Source of the DNA: Zasmidium citrigriseum
Taxonomy: Eukaryota; Ascomycota; Dothideomycetes; Mycosphaerellales; Mycosphaerellaceae
Reading direction: 5' to 3'
Assembly (NCBI GenBank): GCA_002786025.1
Contig: NHNW01000030.1
Coordinates: 310,001 to 374,000, forward strand
Length of the DNA stretch: 64,000 nucleotides
Each line of letters opens with the position of its first letter. The stretch's first letter is position 1. Made by a program: the position numbers and the translations under genes. Positions 42,268 to 54,208 of this stretch are shown here, piece after piece. Below the pieces are notes generated by a model. That model was not told the origin of the DNA and made no database searches. It saw nothing but the letters and a program-made list of their open reading frames with translations.

Positions 42268-43810
42268 CTACTCGTTCGCCCCGACTCCGTTCACCTCCTG
42301 CGATGTGGACTTCTCAAGACCATTGCCAGCCGCATTTTCCTCGTTCCTGTCTTCGGCGTCGTTCCTCAGTTCGTATGCGAGATCGAAGCACTCCGCCAGC
42401 AAAGCGCTGACACTGCTTTGGCCTTCTGGGATGTCGTTACCAACCATAAATTTGCCGTCTTTCTTCATGTTGTCGATTGAATTCAGCTTCATGCTGTATG
42501 GGTAAAGTTCGCGTGGTGAGTCGACGCCGCCGGACTTCTTTACTTCGATGAGACATCTCTTTAGCGTGAGGAGCTGGTTGTATATGGGCATCAAGGCTTC
42601 TGATACCGGCTCAGAGGAGATGATGTATTGGTAGATGAAGGCGTATGACTTTCGCAGGAGGTAGAGCAGAGTCCTCTGGGCATGGAGATCTGCAGGCTTG
42701 CCTTCGGCGTCGACGAAGTTGCCATCTACGCGAGATTCGTCAACACGGTCGAGGGTGCGTTGGAAATCGTAGAGATCGGTTTCGCGGAGAGACCAGGCTT
42801 GCGTGAGAGTCATGTGTTCGAGCGATCGCTTGACCTTGATAAGCTTGTCGTAGGTTTCCTGGAAGCGGGGATCGATTTTGCCTTGCCTTCGCAAAGTCAG
42901 TGTGTGTTCTTTGTGATGAATCGCGGGTATCGTACTTCTCTTCAATGATTTCAACCCAGAGCAAGCATCTCGCTAAGAGCGATTTGACAACAGTGTCTGG
43001 GTTGTTTGTGCATCCGTCGCAAATCTGTACCATGGCCATACGCTCAGTGTAGACTTCTTCTGCCGTCTTGCCTTCGTGTGGGTCTCGGCTTTCGTGCAGC
43101 TCGGTCTGGATGTCAAGCAGCTGCTTCTCGAATTCCTTGACCTCTTGCGCCGGGAACTGCGGGTCGTCAATATCTTAACAATCACACACAAATTCTGAGT
43201 TCCTCACCTTGCTCCTGCAATTGCAAGCCGACAGACTCCGTAATATGCTGACTAGCTTCTCGTATATCTTCATCATGTTACCCTCCAGCTTCGCCAAAGG
43301 TGCCTGCAATTCTCTCAAAGTCGTCCGGCAAACATCAATTCTCGCCTTGAGCAATGTGAGTAGCTGCTCAGAATGCTCATCTTTGCCTCGCTCAATCGTT
43401 TGCTCCCACTTGTCAAGATGCTCTTGAATGCTCTTCAAATCTGCGGGAAGGTAGAATCCAGCCTCTTTCAGGTGATCCAGTAATCGCTTGACTGTCGAGA
43501 CGCAGGCATAGATGGCGGGAGCTTCGCGATTGCGACCGATAGTCAGGAAGAAGAGAGATATCAGACGGAAGCAGTCGTCCAGGACGGTATCGACTCGGTT
43601 CTGTTCGTCTCGTTTCGTCGCTCGGATGCGATTCAGCTGCTCCACCTGCTCGACGAGCTGGTTATAGTATTTTACGACATCTGCTGACTTGACATATGTG
43701 CTCCGGTCTTGCTTCAGCAGCGATAGGTGATCGCGGATAACGAGGACTCGGTCGAGGATCGGCTGCTCCTTGGGATCCAGCGGCACTCGCACCGCCGGTG
43801 AGTCGGTCAT
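42268..43810 (-). CDS. UPF0662 family protein (DUF2408; yeast YPL260W-like)
   Basis: Three exons (43208-43810, 42936-43156, 42268-42886; introns of 51 and 49 nt) give 480 residues. The protein is mostly helical. Conserved blocks are PILDRVLVIRDHLSLLKQDR near the N-terminus, VDTVLDDCFRLISLFFLTIG, ILRSLSACNCRSKFPAQEV across intron 1, MVQICDGCTNNPDTVVKSLL, and QGKIDPRFQETYDKLIKVKR across intron 2. The tail is Glu/Asn-rich and ends GANE. The family is conserved in ascomycetes and its function is not established. I chose the ATG at 43810 (MTDSPAVRVP); one eight codons upstream is possible. It is divergent from the P1 ribosomal gene, with 412 bp between starts. Confidence 0.88.
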
Positions 43811-44222
43811 GGTTGTATTTGGTGGCGTGGTCAACTGATGTTTGATTGAGATTGGGTCGAAACTGGATGGGACAGTTGAGGCAGTTGAGGCAATTGTGTG
43901 CTTAGAGAATCATCAAAACGAAGTCACGCGCCTGGACTCTTCTCTCACTGCTTCCTTCTTCCGAGAGCCCCGCCTCGCTCTTGCCCCCTCTTGCGGATGA
44001 CGTAGCCAATCAGCGACTTCCTCGCTTGCCCGGCTGCTTCCGCACGTGATCTGTGCCAAGATTCTTTTCGACCGCACACTCGCCCGACAGGGCAGTCGCG
44101 AAATCTTAGCCGCAGCGACCTTCTATCAAAGCACCTCATCGCCCGCGAGAAGAAGACCTTCACGACCCAGAACGTGCTAGGCATCTCACTCCCACCAAAC
44201 GCCCAAAACAACCACATCAAAA
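43811..44222. promoter_or_regulatory. Shared promoter of UPF0662 and ribosomal P1 genes
   Basis: These 412 bp lie between divergent starts. The 60 bp before the P1 ATG are C/A-rich, as in ribosomal-protein leaders. No specific site is claimed. Confidence 0.45.
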
Positions 44223-44676
44223 ATGTCTACCGCCGAGCTCGCCTGCGCTTACAGCGCCCTCATCCTCGCCGACGACGGTGTTGAGATCACCGTATGATCC
44301 GCTCTAGTCCATCCACCACAGCGCACTGCTAATTTGATGATACTGCAGGCCGACAAGATCCAGTCCCTGATCGGAGCCGCCAAGATCGCCGACATCGAGC
44401 CCATCTGGACCTCCCTCTTCGCCAAGGCTCTCGAGGGCAAGGACGTCAAGGAGCTCCTGACCAGCGTCGGCTCCGGCGGTGGTGCTGCTGCCGCTCCAGC
44501 TGCTGGTGGCGCCGCCGCTGCTGGTGGTGACGCCGCTGCTGAGGCACCAAAGGAGGAGGCCAAGGAAGAGGGTAAGTTCGCACAAGTCTCGAGGCGCAGA
44601 GAATGTGTGCTGATAGTATTTGTCTACAGAGAAGGAGGAGTCCGACGAGGACATGGGCTTCGGTCTCTTCGACTAA
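44223..44676 (+). CDS. RPP1: 60S acidic ribosomal protein P1
   Basis: P1 forms heterodimers with P2 on the ribosomal stalk and recruits elongation factors. Three exons (44223-44291, 44349-44571, 44630-44676; introns of 57 and 58 nt) give 112 residues. The N-terminal helical dimerisation domain starts [20 protein letters not shown] and includes [20 protein letters not shown]. An Ala/Gly hinge follows, then an acidic Lys/Glu stretch and the universal stalk terminus [10 protein letters not shown]. The last intron separates the acidic hinge from the terminal peptide, a typical fungal arrangement. P1 rather than P2 is indicated by the sequence of the N-terminal domain. It is convergent with the HET gene 306 bp away. 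Confidence 0.97.
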
Positions 44677-44982
44677 GCGCCTCATATCACTACCTTCCGC
44701 GGACGACAAAACCTGGGCTGCAAAGATGGAAAGAGCGACAGTCACCATACTGCTTGGAGGAATCGCGCCGTCGAGCAATTGGGAGGATCAAATGCGATGG
44801 AGAATTGCACAAGGTTGTGCGAGATGTGCAACTCGATGGCACACTGCGTGGCTGTAGAACAGTTCAACCAAAATCGCACCTTCAAGTCCAGACCATCGTC
44901 CGATTCACGCTTCTATTCCTCGTCCAAGTTAGTGAAGATGCTGGCCCGACAGATCACGTACCAAGGTCCCCGTGGTCCATCC
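44677..44982. other. Short intergenic, convergent 3' ends
   Basis: These 306 bp hold the 3' flanks of RPP1 and the HET gene. I see nothing further. Confidence 0.4.
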
Positions 44983-47066
44983 CTATACAAGACGAATGAC
45001 GTGGGCACCGTCTTGCCGCCGCACGCAGGGAATGCCGCGGCTCTGTCGCATGGCCTCTCGCAAATCATGGTCCATCCGACAGTCGCTTAGTCTGAAGTAC
45101 GCACATCGGCGGTAAGTACCCGTAAGGTGACCGCCGTCGACAAGTCTCAGTAAGAGGCCTTCGCCATACCAATTCCCTTCCTGCTCCCAGAGATCAGCCG
45201 AAGCGATGTATGCCTCGGCCATGCCCAAAGTTCCATTATCCTTCAGCTCATCCCAATAGATCCAGAGACTTATCGCCTTTGGCTCGCCGTCAGCCCCAAT
45301 GAAAGACACCATATGCTTGTCAAGTAAGAACGCGGCCTCATACTTCTTGGCCACCGCGACTTTGAGTACATCGCACTTGAGCAGCAAGGAGGCATCTTTC
45401 ACGGAACTCATCTTGTCTTCGGAAGCGAGAACAAGGCTGATATCGAGGACTTCCCATTGGCGCAAGGACGCGGATCTGGGTTGTGATCCTTCAACAGTGC
45501 AGTCCATCGACGCCCACGACCAGGTCGGTGCTCTGTATTTCAGAGCTCGACGTTGGCAACAATCAATTGAACTTCCCGTCCTGTCGACCATCCACAAGAG
45601 CGCAAATTGCAGATCCTGCTTCCACATGCCCGCCACGTACTGAGTCTTGGTGAGGCCAGAGAAGACCTTGGCGATGCCGCTCAGGGCTACGAGCCGGTCC
45701 TCAGGTCTGGTCAAAGAACATTTTGAGTATGCTTTGACGACCGTGTCCCAGAGTTCATAGATCTCAGCACGGTGGCTCGTGTCTAGCTGTCCATGTCGAA
45801 ACCTTTCCAGATGTTGAGCGAGGTTTGCCGAAACGCCATACTCCCACATTCCCACACCCTCCGGTGCACGATCTGGATAACATTCCGCCGCAGCCGATTC
45901 CGCGCATTCCCAGGTAACTTGGGTACGACCAAATTTGAGCACGCGTCGAGCAAGAAGTCTTTCTTGGTAGACCCAGCCACGCAGGTTCAAGTGGCTGTGC
46001 TCCACTTCTCCTCGCCAGAAATCAACGTTCACCACGCGGAACTGTTTTTGCCTGCCTTCAATCACCACGGGCACTACGGGTTCATGGAGAACGATGGGGC
46101 TCCGGCTTGCGAAAAGGCTACAGTCGCCATCGACAGCTGCAGCCGCCGAAATGTTGAGGAAGGCATTCGAGTAGACTTTGTCCATTTGCAAGGATTCCTT
46201 CTGCCAATCGGTGTCATCGTCAGAGTCTTGTTTGATGCAGAGAGCGTCTATCCAGATCTTGTCGATCTCGAGACGACGACAAACAATGATTGCATCCCTG
46301 AAGACGTGCGGCATTTTGCTCACAGGGAATCCATCTATCATGGATTTGTAGGTCAATGAGGTAAGTAGGAAAGACGGTGCGGGTTGCCATCGATAGCTGA
46401 GCGTCAGATAAGGGCCACTGCTGTCCTCTTTAGAGGTCTCGATGAGACGGGCGCGCTGAGAGTGATGGTCCAGGTGCAGCAGCCTCGTAGGATACCAAGC
46501 GTGCGAATCTGCAGCTCTACACGTAGAGTGAGAGCTTTTGCACCTGTCAATCCACTTGCTGATCAAATCGAACGTCTCGTCCGAAGATGTGTTACGTGAT
46601 AGCGGTATACTGAGTCTATCGTCAAATTCTGTCCGAAGTCAGTCAATCACTTGCTCAATGCTCTTTTTGGCTAACGCCTCACTTCACCTTCGTCAGAAGA
46701 GCTGTCATCGTAGGGCCATTCTTCAAATAGGTCAATGGTGAACATGACGTGTGAATTTGCGGACACGGATCTGGGTATATCGCCGCTACTGACGTACAGC
46801 TCGTACATGCTCTCATCCGGTTGATAGTAATCATCAATACTCCTGAGCGTGTACCTCACGCGCGGCGTGGTCTTCATGTCTCCCTCGCATAGCTCGCGTT
46901 GCTGTGCTTCCGTATACTGGTTCCAAAAGGAGTGGCATATGTAGCATGCAGACCTTGCCGCCTGCCTCCATTGTGCAAAAGATGCGTGATAGTGAAAGCG
47001 TATGCCTTGCCCGTTTTCGTCCATTTTGACATCTTGAAATGCCTCTGTGCAGATCTTGCACAGCAT
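44983..47066 (-). CDS. HET-domain protein (heterokaryon incompatibility type)
   Basis: Two exons (46688-47066 and 44983-46628, intron of 59 nt) encode 674 residues. The N-terminus [10 protein letters not shown] plus ACYICHSFW is the usual Cys-rich lead-in of large HET proteins. The HET domain lies at about residues 200-290: YLTLSYRW, then [40 protein letters not shown] and [23 protein letters not shown] motif follows, then a long C-terminal region with PTWSWASMD typical of the family. HET domains trigger cell death when brought together in allorecognition systems. It is a complete gene without visible breaks. Its 5' end faces the NLR gene at 47874, and such pairs can be functional partners. 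Specificity cannot be inferred. Confidence 0.93.
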
Positions 47067-47873
47067 AGTCCTCAGAGATGTCCAGTGTCTGAAGTCTGTG
47101 CAATCGCAATGTCAGATTCATCATGATGGAGTCTCGATATGACGACCTGGCTGATAAGACCGCTGCTGTTGCTTCAGCCGCGACGCTGTGGAGCCTTTAT
47201 GGGGCGGACAGGCATCCTGTGCAGCCTCAGATCCGCCATTATCGGTCTCGCTTCCAGCGCCGCGAATTTTCAGAGGGTCAAAAAGTGGAATGTACTAGCA
47301 TTGTGCGTGTGAAGACCAGGACAAGCAGGACGTGAAGTCGACGCGTGGGAAAGTGGGTCCCGTCACGTGAGGGAAGCCGACGTCACGTCTCTCGCGTCTT
47401 GGATCTTCTCCTCCTTTCCGTCCAAGCAACACAATGTACATTGTCAGCGCCCACGACTGGCTACAGAGGCACTGGTGCCTCCAGCAAAGCAAGCTTTTAC
47501 TCGGAACCCCCGCCTGTACGTGGTGACCTATTGCGGTGTGCGACTTCCTCGAGCAGCATCGCGTCACGGAACACCGCGTCAAGACAGCCACACATAAGCG
47601 TCTCTGGTCTCTTGAATATGGTCACAGTAAGTACAGTGCAACGATGTATCAACTCACACAAGTTCAATTGGCCTTCGGCCTTTTCCACGTCGCTGTTCGG
47701 TCGCAGCTTCATGAAGGATTCTGTAGTGCGAACATCACACAGATTCGACAGCACGGCCGTGTGAGTGACGATCCACATATGGTCCCATAATTTCCTACCA
47801 TGAGACCAGCTACTGTCACTTTTGCAGCCTGATCTACGGCCTTATGTTCAGATCAGCAGAAAAAGCACGCTTC
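47067..47873. promoter_or_regulatory. 0.8-kb region between the divergent HET and NLR genes
   Basis: This must hold both promoters. Several short ORFs occur, such as 47345-47764 (+), without recognisable motifs. I see no clear repeat. An in-frame ATG for the NLR also exists at 47844. Confidence 0.4.
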
Positions 47874-50800
47874 ATGGCCGAAACGAACAGCCACAATCAG
47901 CATAAGGCTGGGCAGGGGCCTGAAGACACGGTTGAAAATTCGGAACGAATAATCCATGCACGAATATCATCCACCTCAACAGGCTCAGAGCGCGAATATG
48001 AACACACCACAAAGGACGGACTGGCCGTCATCTCTCCAGGACACAAACCTGTGGTTGAGTAAGTTTCCCTTTCCCGATCGATGCGTCTCTGACCCTGCAG
48101 TATCGTGTTCGTCCACGGCCTTCAGGGGCATCCCAGGAAGACTTGGTCCTGCACATTCAACAAGAAAACGGCCGAGCCAAAAGGACTTGCACGAAAGCTT
48201 TTGAGGAAGAGCAGGGTCACTGTGTTTTGGCCGAAAGACTTCCTCGCCGAAGACCTGCCGAACGCACGAATTCTAACGTCTGTGTTGTCTTTGGTCGATC
48301 GTCGTCCTTAATGGGAGTCTACTTCTGACTGCTATGGAACAGGTACGGTTACGATACCCATGTTGCAAGGCTTTTCTTCGCAGGGGTGGACCAGAACACA
48401 CTAAGCGGACACGGTCGGTTCAGCTGCTCGGTCACAGCGGCGCTCAAGACGTGCTCATGACGCTCATCACAGGACGTAATCTGCTAGATGGATTAGTTGT
48501 CGAACGCTCGGACCATGTCTCGCGCAGGCCCCTAGTATTCATTTGTCATTCACTCGGAGGGTTGGTCGTGAAAAGCGTAAGTGTTCCTGGTTTTATCTCG
48601 AACGAGGGGACCAGGTATCGACTGCAACTTCTTCGTGTCCCCAAAGCTAAAATATTTTAGGCTTTGATACAATCCAGAGATGATAAACTCGAACGTCTCC
48701 AGAATGTCTGGAAGTATTCTCGAGGGGTAATGTTCTTCGGCACACCTCATCGTGGTAGCGATTTGGTTCCGTATGGTCAATTCGCCAGGCGTCTAGCTAA
48801 GTTGCTGCTGCTTGAAACGAATGACACAATATTGCTGACCCTCAGGCGGGATGCGGAAGTGCTTGAGACTCTTCGTGAGGAATTCAAGAGCATGGTCGGC
48901 CGTGATGACTTCTTTTTGAAAAGTTTCTACGAGACCAAGAGCTACTTGAGCTGTCACAAGTTTGTCCTACCCAAACGTGTATGTGCCCAACTAGAGCTGA
49001 CTTTGGTCCTCGTTAACTGGGAATCAGGTCGTTGACGAAAACTCTGCCATGGTGGGCAATGGCCAGGAGGAATTCTGTGGCCTCAGCGCCAACCACATGG
49101 ACATGTGCAAATTCAAGAGCAGGAATGATCGCGGTTACAGATCTTTGATAGACTCGTTGAGAAACTGGTTGGACTGTAAAGATCGCAGCGTCGGTGATGC
49201 CAAATACAAGGCTGAGGGCAAAGTTCAGACTGAGGCCTGGGACGACTTCGAGGCATTGGCCAAAGGTATGTGACGATTCTCGCCATGACCGAGCGATTGC
49301 GATTGACTATGTCTCTCTTTCGCAGAATGCTTGCGAGATTTGGAGGACCCGCTCTTGGACTCCAATAACCTTCTTTCCCGCATGCAGTCGGTAGAGGACA
49401 GTTTCCCAACGACACAGACCTGGATGTATGCCAAGGATCAAGAGCATCATTTCGTTTCCTGGCTCAAACAAGGTTCTGGGCCCTATTGGATCCGAGGCAA
49501 ACCTGCTGCTGGCAAGAGCACACTTATGAGATTCATAGCAGAGAATCCTCTTACTGTACAGCTCTTGCCAGAGGCTGGGAACGAGGCTGGGTGGATCTTG
49601 GTGCCGGTTTTCTTTCACGGACGTGGAGAGGCAGTACAGAAGACGTTCAACGGCCTCGTACGCTCAATCCTTCAACAGATGCTCACCAAGTTGAAACCTT
49701 ACACTGCGACGTGGAGATCCATCATGACTCCAATAATCGAGATCTGGCGCTACAGGAATGAATCAGTGTTCATGCCAGAAGCCTCTGACAGCGATCCCTT
49801 CATGCGCGGAGATTGGTCGGAAATCAAGGTCAAGGAGGCTTTGCAAAGGACAGTGCGACAGAATGACACCGATCTCGATCTCTTCATCATGGTGGATGCG
49901 CTTGATGAACACGATGGCGACATCAAAGCTATGGCAGCATTCTTGTACGACACATTCGGCACGCAGGACTCCAAAAGAACCTCACGGCAGCACCTTGGCT
50001 CAGCAAGACGACGTAACGGTGGTCATTCCTCACTTGTGTCTACCATGAAAACGGATAGTATGCCGCATCTCCAAAGCGGCAGCCAGCGACAACGGGAACA
50101 AAATGTGCGAGTCAAGCTCTTAGTCGCAAGTCGAGACGAGACACAGATCCGACACACATTTGGAAAATGCCCGAAGACCCAGATTCTAAACATACATGAC
50201 TTCACTGCAGACGACATCAGGCGATACATCGAAGAGAAACTCAACGAGCATGACACTATGCGGTCATTTCTGAATCCAACTCCTCAGGATTTGAGGCGCG
50301 ATCCACATCTCAAGACTGTGCGTCAGGATGCTTGGAGTCTCGTCTCCCGCATCGTCGAATGTGCTCAAGGAGTCTGGCTTTGGGTATCGCTGGTGGTTTC
50401 CGACTTGCTTGCCAGACTAGACATGGAAGTTACAGTACGGGAGTTGCATACCGTTTTGAAGGGTATCCCAAAGGAACTGTCTGCCTATTACGCAAGCATA
50501 CTCCAGAAGATTGCAGAGGAAAACCGTCTTGGAGCTTTTATACTACTCGAGCTTGTTTTACGCGCGGACCGACCCTGGACATTGGAGGAACTTGTGCATA
50601 TCGAGAAGCACGCAGTGCAAACCATCCTGGGTGAAGGAGAATACGTTGACTTCGAACGTAGAAACACGTCTAAGACTCGAGCGAACGCTCTGAGATGCTG
50701 GAAGGACTGTCAGGCCGGAGCGTCGCTCGTAGAGTATGACATCGTAGGTGTCATGCAATCCGTATACGCTAATTAATTGAACAGGACCCGAATCAGAACA

Positions 50801-52521
50801 TTATGCGGTGGGCTGGTCCAAGTGCAAAAACCAAGCGATAGTCCGGATCATGATGGTCTTTTCGCTGGTCCTTCTCTTATCACACTCTCAGACGAGGACG
50901 ACGAAGACGAAACGAATGTCGGAACCCCTTGTGGTCATGAGACGGCCAGAAAATCCGGACCTCCTTTGGCTGGCCGTGGAAAAACGCGATTGCAGGTACC
51001 TGAACGCGATCCACGAAGGAGCACAGTCCAACTCCTTCATGGCACAGTGAAGGACTACCTGCTTAGCTCACAAGCGATGAGATGGATGCTCTCAACAGGC
51101 CCTGAGAGATTCAGACAATTACATCGAACACACGATGGCCACATCTTCATTCTGAGTGCCTTGCTCTGCCACCTTCGATTAGGCACGATATGCTTGCATC
51201 GGCATTTTCAAGACGAAGACATCCTCAATGCGCGACTCGGCACTGAGGTTTTCTTCCATGCCCCGAGGTGCACCGTCACGGAAAATTCCCCTGATTTCGA
51301 CGTTATGGAGGGCCTTGACAAATTCTTCTCGCGAGCTCTATCGCCAGTCTGGCCGAGTGAACTAGTCAGAGAGTTATGGGAAGAGTTGGATGTCATGGGA
51401 CGACTAGATTCAGACCACAATCTCGACTTTGTTGCATTTGCAGCAGCCACTGGAATGTCGGGCTATCTACAACTCAAGGTGGAAAAGGATCCAGGAGTTT
51501 TGAGCGCGCGAAAAGGTTCTCCGCTACTGCTTTTTGCTGTGGCAAACGCACGCCGTTGGAGAACCCACCAGGCCTCTGTCACCAGAGACTTTCTAGTTCA
51601 GAACGGAAAGACATCTGACAAGCAAAATGCTGCCGACGGTAAGCTTGTGAATGAAGTTGGGTGTTAGCCTTGAGCTGATTGTCCATCCCAGATGTAACAT
51701 CCGCGCTGTGGGATTATGTCGAACTCTCCGATTCTGGCGGTTGTAATCGAAGAGCCTTGGTGTGGCTGCTGGGCAAGGGTGCTCGTACGGAATCAGCACT
51801 CTGTGGCAGGGAGCCACTGTTGCATCAGCTTGTCCGTAAAGGCCTCTTTTCTGGCCGCAGGATTGAGACCCTGGTCGAGCACGGTGCCAGGCTGGACGTC
51901 GTCGACTCAAAAGGCCACACCTTGCTAGAGGCGATTCACGACGAATGTCACAGTGTTCTGTGCGTCCGCATCAGCTCCGGACATTATCGCGGCGATCACA
52001 GTGCTTTGGCCCAGAGTAGAAATATGCGACATCACGGTTCGAGGGACAAATTCCACAACGATTTTCTTGCGAACTTCAGGTCAGAGTATTGGGAAGACGT
52101 CGTCAAGATCCTCGAATTCCTCTTGAGAAGGGACCTGAAGGTTACTGCAAATATGTAAGCCCTGTTGTCTTTGTCTTTTACCTTACACCGCAGCTAATTA
52201 AGATCTAGATGTCGAACAGACTTCTTCACGGACAGTCCCATCTATCTCGAAGAGAAACTCAGGAAGCCAGAGTATTTCACACAAGAGGCATTGGAGCTAC
52301 TTGCCAAGAGTGGCGAGCAATGGGCCATGGCGGCGCTGCCGGCAGAAGAGTTTGTGAGCAAGGTCGTCGTTGAAGAAGACACAAGAGCAGGAGCGGTGCG
52401 GACACCAGAAGATTTCGAACATGACAGGTCACATACTGCTGATGATGAAGCAATATGTGAATTGACTCATGGCAATCATAAGCGGGTGCGCACATGGCCT
52501 GCGGTGCCAAGACATGTGTGA
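47874..52521 (+). CDS. NLR-like STAND protein: alpha/beta hydrolase, NACHT, degenerate ankyrin-like tail
   Basis: I rebuilt ten exons: 47874-48058, 48101-48277, 48343-48413, 48473-48576, 48661-48978, 49028-49265, 49326-50733, 50785-51638, 51692-52154 and 52209-52521. All join in frame to 1376 residues. After a Ser/Thr/Glu-rich leader comes a PGAP1/DUF676-like hydrolase: VDIVFVHGLQGHPRKTW, then LVFICHSLGGLVVKS (Ser171) and MFFGTPHRGSD. Next, a NACHT-type NTPase: YWIRGKPAAGKSTL (Lys428), Walker B DLFIMVDALDEHD (about 550-560), and sensor VKLLVASRDE. IRTLCGGLVQVQ and LLHGTVKDYLLSS follow, typical after fungal NACHT domains. The tail has ankyrin-like pieces (LVEHGARLDVVDSKGHTLLE) but no clear repeats. 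Fungal NLRs sense non-self or damage and trigger cell death; that role is inferred. Donors are sometimes weak (GTCTGT, GTCGGT). Confidence 0.85.
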
Positions 52522-52957
52522 TACAGCCATGGAATTCCTGCAAACTTGGGCCGTCTCATGGACATGCACACAATGCGCTCACACATGCGGATAATGGCGA
52601 TCTCAATCCGGTCAAGTTGGAGAGCATTGCTCGGCCCAAAATCTGTCGCTTTCATATGCCCAATACGGAAAATGGCCACCAAAAGGCTAGCGAATAGGCC
52701 GACAAGTGAGCAAAATGAAGCCGACATTGACTCGCAATGTTCCAGATTTGTTTCAAAGAAGAATAGAGGTGAACGAGAGCGTCCTGGTGTCATTCGTCAG
52801 CCAGACAGTTGATTGCTTGGCCAGCATTAGCCCGGAAGCTGGTACAGAACGACCCGGAACCCGGAAGATGTTGGTCCTGAAGCACTTCGCAACACAATAT
52901 ATGGGATGTCCTACCGATCATGCCCTACCATCCTCCCACTCTCAGTGAGCGAACAAC
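52522..52957. other. Intergenic between NLR and SDR genes
   Basis: These 436 bp hold the NLR 3' flank and the SDR promoter. An additional NLR exon cannot be excluded. I see no other feature. Confidence 0.4.
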
Positions 52958-53944
52958 ATGGATTCTCTTGCGCCATCCAAGCTCTTTGACGTTCGTGGCC
53001 TTGTGGTCGTTGTCACGGGAGGTGGCACGGGTAAGCCTTTGATATAGCTCTGTCCATGTCCACTGCTGACATCGTCCAGGCATCGGCTTGATGATGACAA
53101 AAGCCTTCGCTCTGAATGGTGCATCTAAGGTCTTCATCGTCGGCAGAAGGAAGGAGAAGTTGGATGAGGCTACAAAAGTCTCTCCTCATGGGAACATCAT
53201 TCCAATCGTGGGAGATGTCACCTCTAAGCATTCCCTCCTCGAAGTCGCAAGTAGAGTAAAGCAAGAAGCTGGCCATGTCAACTTTCTTTGCTGCAATAGC
53301 GGTACCATGTAGGTACTGTTGCCATCTCACCCCAAATCTGTTTAACTGACAAGTGCTCCAGGCCGCTTCGCACGACCAAAGACCCTAGAAAGGTCTCAGT
53401 GTCAGAGTTCGCCAATTCAGCTCTCGAACAAGACATGGAAGACTGGAACCATACCTACGCCGCGAATGTCACAGGCGTCGCCTTTACGGCGTTTGCCTTC
53501 CTAGAGCTCCTCGACGCAGGAAATCGCAACCGCGGGCCTGGAGGCGTACAGAGTTCCATCTTGGTCACAGCAAGTATCGCCGCTTTCATCAGAGGTGTTC
53601 ATGCCAACACCCCATACGCCTGCAGCAAAAGCGCAGTCGTCATGCTTGTGAAGCATCTCGCCGACAAGTTCATGCCGTACGACATCCGCGTGAACGGAAT
53701 CGCTCCAGGTCTGTTCCCGTCGGATATGGCGACTGAACTCGTCGCTGCAGGAGGAGAGCCCAACGGAGATCCGTCGGTTGAAGGAGCCTATCCAAGATCG
53801 TTCATACCTGCTAAGCGACTTGGAAAGACGGAGGACATCGCAGGGGTGGTCTTGTTTCTGGCATCACCAGCAGGCGCGTATCTGAATGGGAGCATCTTGT
53901 TGAATGATGGAGGGCGCATGTCGCTCACGCCGGGAACGTACTGA
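52958..53944 (+). CDS. Short-chain dehydrogenase/reductase
   Basis: Three exons (52958-53030, 53080-53308, 53362-53944; introns of 49 and 53 nt) give 294 residues. The classical SDR motifs are in place: dinucleotide loop TGGGTGIG (split by intron 1), FIVGRRKEKLDEA after strand 2, NSG in LCCNSGTM (NAG equivalent), active-site Ser in ILVTASIAAF and catalytic YACSK with Tyr and Lys four apart. The Arg-rich post-strand-2 loop (GRRKEK) suggests NADP(H). It ends NGSILLNDGGRMSLTPGTY. Substrate is unknown. Its location near the acetolactate genes makes a 2,3-butanediol or acetoin reductase conceivable, but SDRs are too common to claim this. Confidence 0.92.
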
Positions 53945-54208
53945 GAAGATTGCTTTGCGAAGTACCTGCGGCACAACATTCGACTACTCAGGCGACGATC
54001 TCCCAGCCTTCGGAAAACGTGAATTGACTGCGAGCTGGTTTACACTTGCAGATTCTTGGCTATAAATGAGAGTCGTTTGGTGGGATGCTAATAGCATGCA
54101 CGTAAGTCTTACATGGCATAAACACAACATAAGATAGATTCTCTCTAAACCAAATCACAGCTTATACGAACGTTCCCTACTAGCCCTCCAAAGACAGCAG
54201 CCGATCCT

